NCBI GenBank assembly: GCA_905213725.1
Contig: CAJMJM010000100.1
Coordinates: 1 to 6,782, forward strand
Direction: 5' to 3'
Source of the DNA: Collinsella aerofaciens
Lineage (GTDB): Bacteria > Actinomycetota > Coriobacteriia > Coriobacteriales > Coriobacteriaceae
DNA length: 6,782 nucleotides
Shown: positions 5,348 to 6,782 of the stretch, piece after piece
How the letters are laid out: each line of letters begins with the position of its first letter
How positions within the stretch are numbered: the first letter of the stretch is position 1
Notes under the pieces: generated by a model
What the model saw: the letters and a program-made list of their open reading frames with translations, nothing else
What the model was told of the DNA's origin: nothing
Database searches by the model: none
Translations under genes and position numbers: made by a program

Positions 5348-6438
5348 TACGCCTCGCCTCCCTTCTTGGAATCCATGCGCGTACGGGACGTCTCAGGAGC
5401 GTTCTTGAGGAACTCGGGGTCACCGGAATAGTGGCACGCAGAATAGTGACCGGACTCGGTGACAACACGCTCGGGGCGCTGCTTGCGGCACTTATCGGTT
5501 GCATAAGGGCAACGAGGCGAGAACACGCAGCCCTCGGGCAGGTTCATTAGCGAAGGCGGATTGCCGTGAATCGGCGTAAGCGGCTTCTTCTCATCGATGG
5601 CCTGCTCCGGGATGGAGCGGATAAGGCCCCAGGTGTAGGGGTGGCGGCTCTCGTAGAAGATTTCCTCGGCAGTACCGAACTCGACGGGACGGCCGGCGTA
5701 CATAACCATGATCTTGTCGGCCATATCAGCGACAACACCCAGGTCATGGGTAATCATGATGATGGCGTTGCCGTTCTTCTCCTGCATTTCCTGCATAAGC
5801 TCAATAATCTGAGCCTGGATGGTAACGTCCAGGGCAGTCGTGGGCTCATCGGCAATCAGAATATCGGGATCGCAGGCAAGAGCCATGGCAATCATGACGC
5901 GCTGACGCATACCGCCAGAGAACTGGTGCGGATACTCATTGACGCGCTTCTCGGGTTCAGGAATGCCAACGAGGTCCAAAAGCTCGGTGGCGCGCTTGAG
6001 CGCCTCCTGCTTGGAGTAACCGCGATGCAGACGAAGGCCCTCGCCCACCTGCTTGCCGATCTTATAGACCGGGTTCAAGGAGGTCATAGGATCCAGGAAG
6101 ATCATCGCGATATCGTTACCGCGAATGTGCTGCATCTCTTCCTCGGTCATCTCAAGGATAGAACGACCGCGATAGCGAACGTCGCCGCCCTCAATCTTTC
6201 CCGGAGGCATCGAGATAAGACCCATGATGGTCATGGCGGTCACGGACTTGCCAGAGCCGGACTCGCCGACGACGCCCAGGGTCTCGCCGCGATCGAGCGT
6301 GTAGGAGACACCGTCGACAGCGCGAACAATGCCATCCTCGGTGTGGAAATACATCTTAAGGTCATCGACCTCGAGCAGATGCTGGCCCTCGGGAACCGGC
6401 TGGTCCTTCAGGTCCACATAGTTCTTGTTCTTCTTCAT
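5347..6438 (-). CDS. oppD: Oligopeptide/dipeptide ABC importer ATPase, OppD type
   Basis: A 363-residue ATPase, the partner of OppF in the importer's nucleotide-binding pair. Motifs: Walker A GESGSGKS (58-65), signature SGGMRQR (174-180), Walker B with D197-E198, D-loop TALD (201-204), and H-loop H231. The Q-loop is unusual: the segment reads IFLDPMTSLNP with L115 (codon CTG) where family members usually have glutamine. The C-terminal domain has C304-x5-C310-x6-C317-x17-C335, the same spacing as in OppF; a [4Fe-4S]-binding role is known for the matching cysteines in a mycobacterial Opp ATPase. The ATG at 6438 lies 2 nt after the oppC stop, with AAGGA 9 nt upstream inside oppC. The last 20 or so residues are polar and charged and look disordered. 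Confidence 0.95.
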   Translation of the reverse strand: MKKNKNYVDLKDQPVPEGQHLLEVDDLKMYFHTEDGIVRAVDGVSYTLDRGETLGVVGESGSGKSVTAMTIMGLISMPPGKIEGGDVRYRGRSILEMTEEEMQHIRGNDIAMIFLDPMTSLNPVYKIGKQVGEGLRLHRGYSKQEALKRATELLDLVGIPEPEKRVNEYPHQFSGGMRQRVMIAMALACDPDILIADEPTTALDVTIQAQIIELMQEMQEKNGNAIIMITHDLGVVADMADKIMVMYAGRPVEFGTAEEIFYESRHPYTWGLIRSIPEQAIDEKKPLTPIHGNPPSLMNLPEGCVFSPRCPYATDKCRKQRPERVVTESGHYSACHYSGDPEFLKNAPETSRTRMDSKKGGEA

Positions 6439-6440
6439 CC

Positions 6441-6782
6441 TTATGCGTCCTTCATCTTGACGTCGAGGGCGTCGCGCAGACCGTCACCCAGCAGGGTGAA
6501 GGCGAGCACCGTCGAGAGAATTGCCAGACCGGGCATGATCATCATCCAGGGAGCGGTCAGAAGATACTGCTGACCGTCCTGAATCATGGAGCCCCACGAA
6601 GGCGTAGGCGGAATAACGCCCATGCCGAGGAAGGACAGAGCGGACTCGGTCAGAATGGCGCCACCAATGTTCATGGTCGCGTAGACCACGATGGAGGCGA
6701 CGGAGTTCGGGAAGATGTGACGCACGACGATACGAGCATCGGATGCACCCATCGCGCGTGCAGCGTCAACATAGTCGTTTTC
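6441..6782 (-). CDS. oppC: Oligopeptide/dipeptide ABC importer permease, OppC type (C-terminal part)
   Basis: The visible 113 residues are the C-terminal end of an inner-membrane permease; the reading frame is open to the window's right edge, so the start lies outside. It begins within the EAA-type coupling loop (ENDYVDAARAMGASD, then RHIFPNS), which contacts the ATPase subunits. Two hydrophobic segments follow: one around ASIVVYATMNIGGAILTE and one around WMMIMPGLAILSTVLAF. The family-typical SFLGMGVIPPTPSWG and LLGDGLRDALD sequences are present. Two bases separate its stop from oppD. An internal ATG at 6752 falls within the coupling loop and is not a real start. OppC and DppC are hard to tell apart on this part. 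Confidence 0.93.
   Translation of the reverse strand, partial: ENDYVDAARAMGASDARIVVRHIFPNSVASIVVYATMNIGGAILTESALSFLGMGVIPPTPSWGSMIQDGQQYLLTAPWMMIMPGLAILSTVLAFTLLGDGLRDALDVKMKDA

Noticed and set aside
5566..6573. A 335-codon open frame on the plus strand opposite oppD and the end of oppC
   Set aside because: It is antisense to clear Opp coding sequence, crosses two real genes and has no recognisable domain; such frames arise from codon bias on the other strand.

Overview
The window looks like a piece of chromosome from a Coriobacteriia-type actinobacterium, plausibly Collinsella. The grounds are a G+C content somewhat above half, the character of the Opp ATPases, and a PAS/GAF/SpoIIE-type phosphatase beside a STAS-ATPase protein. 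This is recognition from memory, not a database result. Every gene I can support lies on the minus strand, so transcription runs from high to low coordinates.

From the right edge leftwards: (1) 6782-4319 is the distal part of an oligopeptide/dipeptide ABC importer operon: the C-terminal end of permease OppC (cut by the window), then ATPases OppD and OppF. The genes are packed to 2 nt or a 1-nt overlap (TAATG). (2) 4318-3831 is a gene-free spacer of about 490 bp, unusually rich in dyad symmetry. It holds two very long nested inverted repeats (125 and 127 bp) in opposite orientation, with two ordinary hairpins between them. The two long elements share short linker sequences and an identical layout (29-bp outer arms, 14/15-bp inner arms, 15-nt tip), but their arms are unrelated in sequence. 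I regard this as the most interesting signal here. (3) 3827-3598 holds a tRNA-Leu(GAG) gene with a strong promoter, a perfect 17-bp AT-rich palindrome just upstream of its -35 box, and an intrinsic terminator. (4) 3572-399 is a two-gene signalling module: a PAS-GAF-PP2C (SpoIIE/RsbU-like) serine phosphatase, then a protein that fuses a STAS anti-sigma-antagonist domain to an RsbW/SpoIIAB-like kinase domain. No sigma factor is in view. (5) 353-1 is a tRNA operon, Gly(GCC)-Cys(GCA)-Gly(GCC), the last cut by the window. A terminator-like hairpin follows each complete tRNA. Its promoter carries the same 17-bp palindrome as the tRNA-Leu promoter, at the same position.

Functionally, OppC/D/F belong to a peptide importer powered by the OppD-OppF ATPase pair. 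The phosphatase and STAS-kinase fusion form a partner-switching circuit: the phosphatase would dephosphorylate the STAS serine and the ATPase domain would phosphorylate it and hold a target, probably a sigma factor encoded elsewhere. The two tRNA transcription units share a promoter design. The long nested hairpins have no assigned function; one lies 16 nt past the oppF stop, where it could also end or protect the opp transcript.
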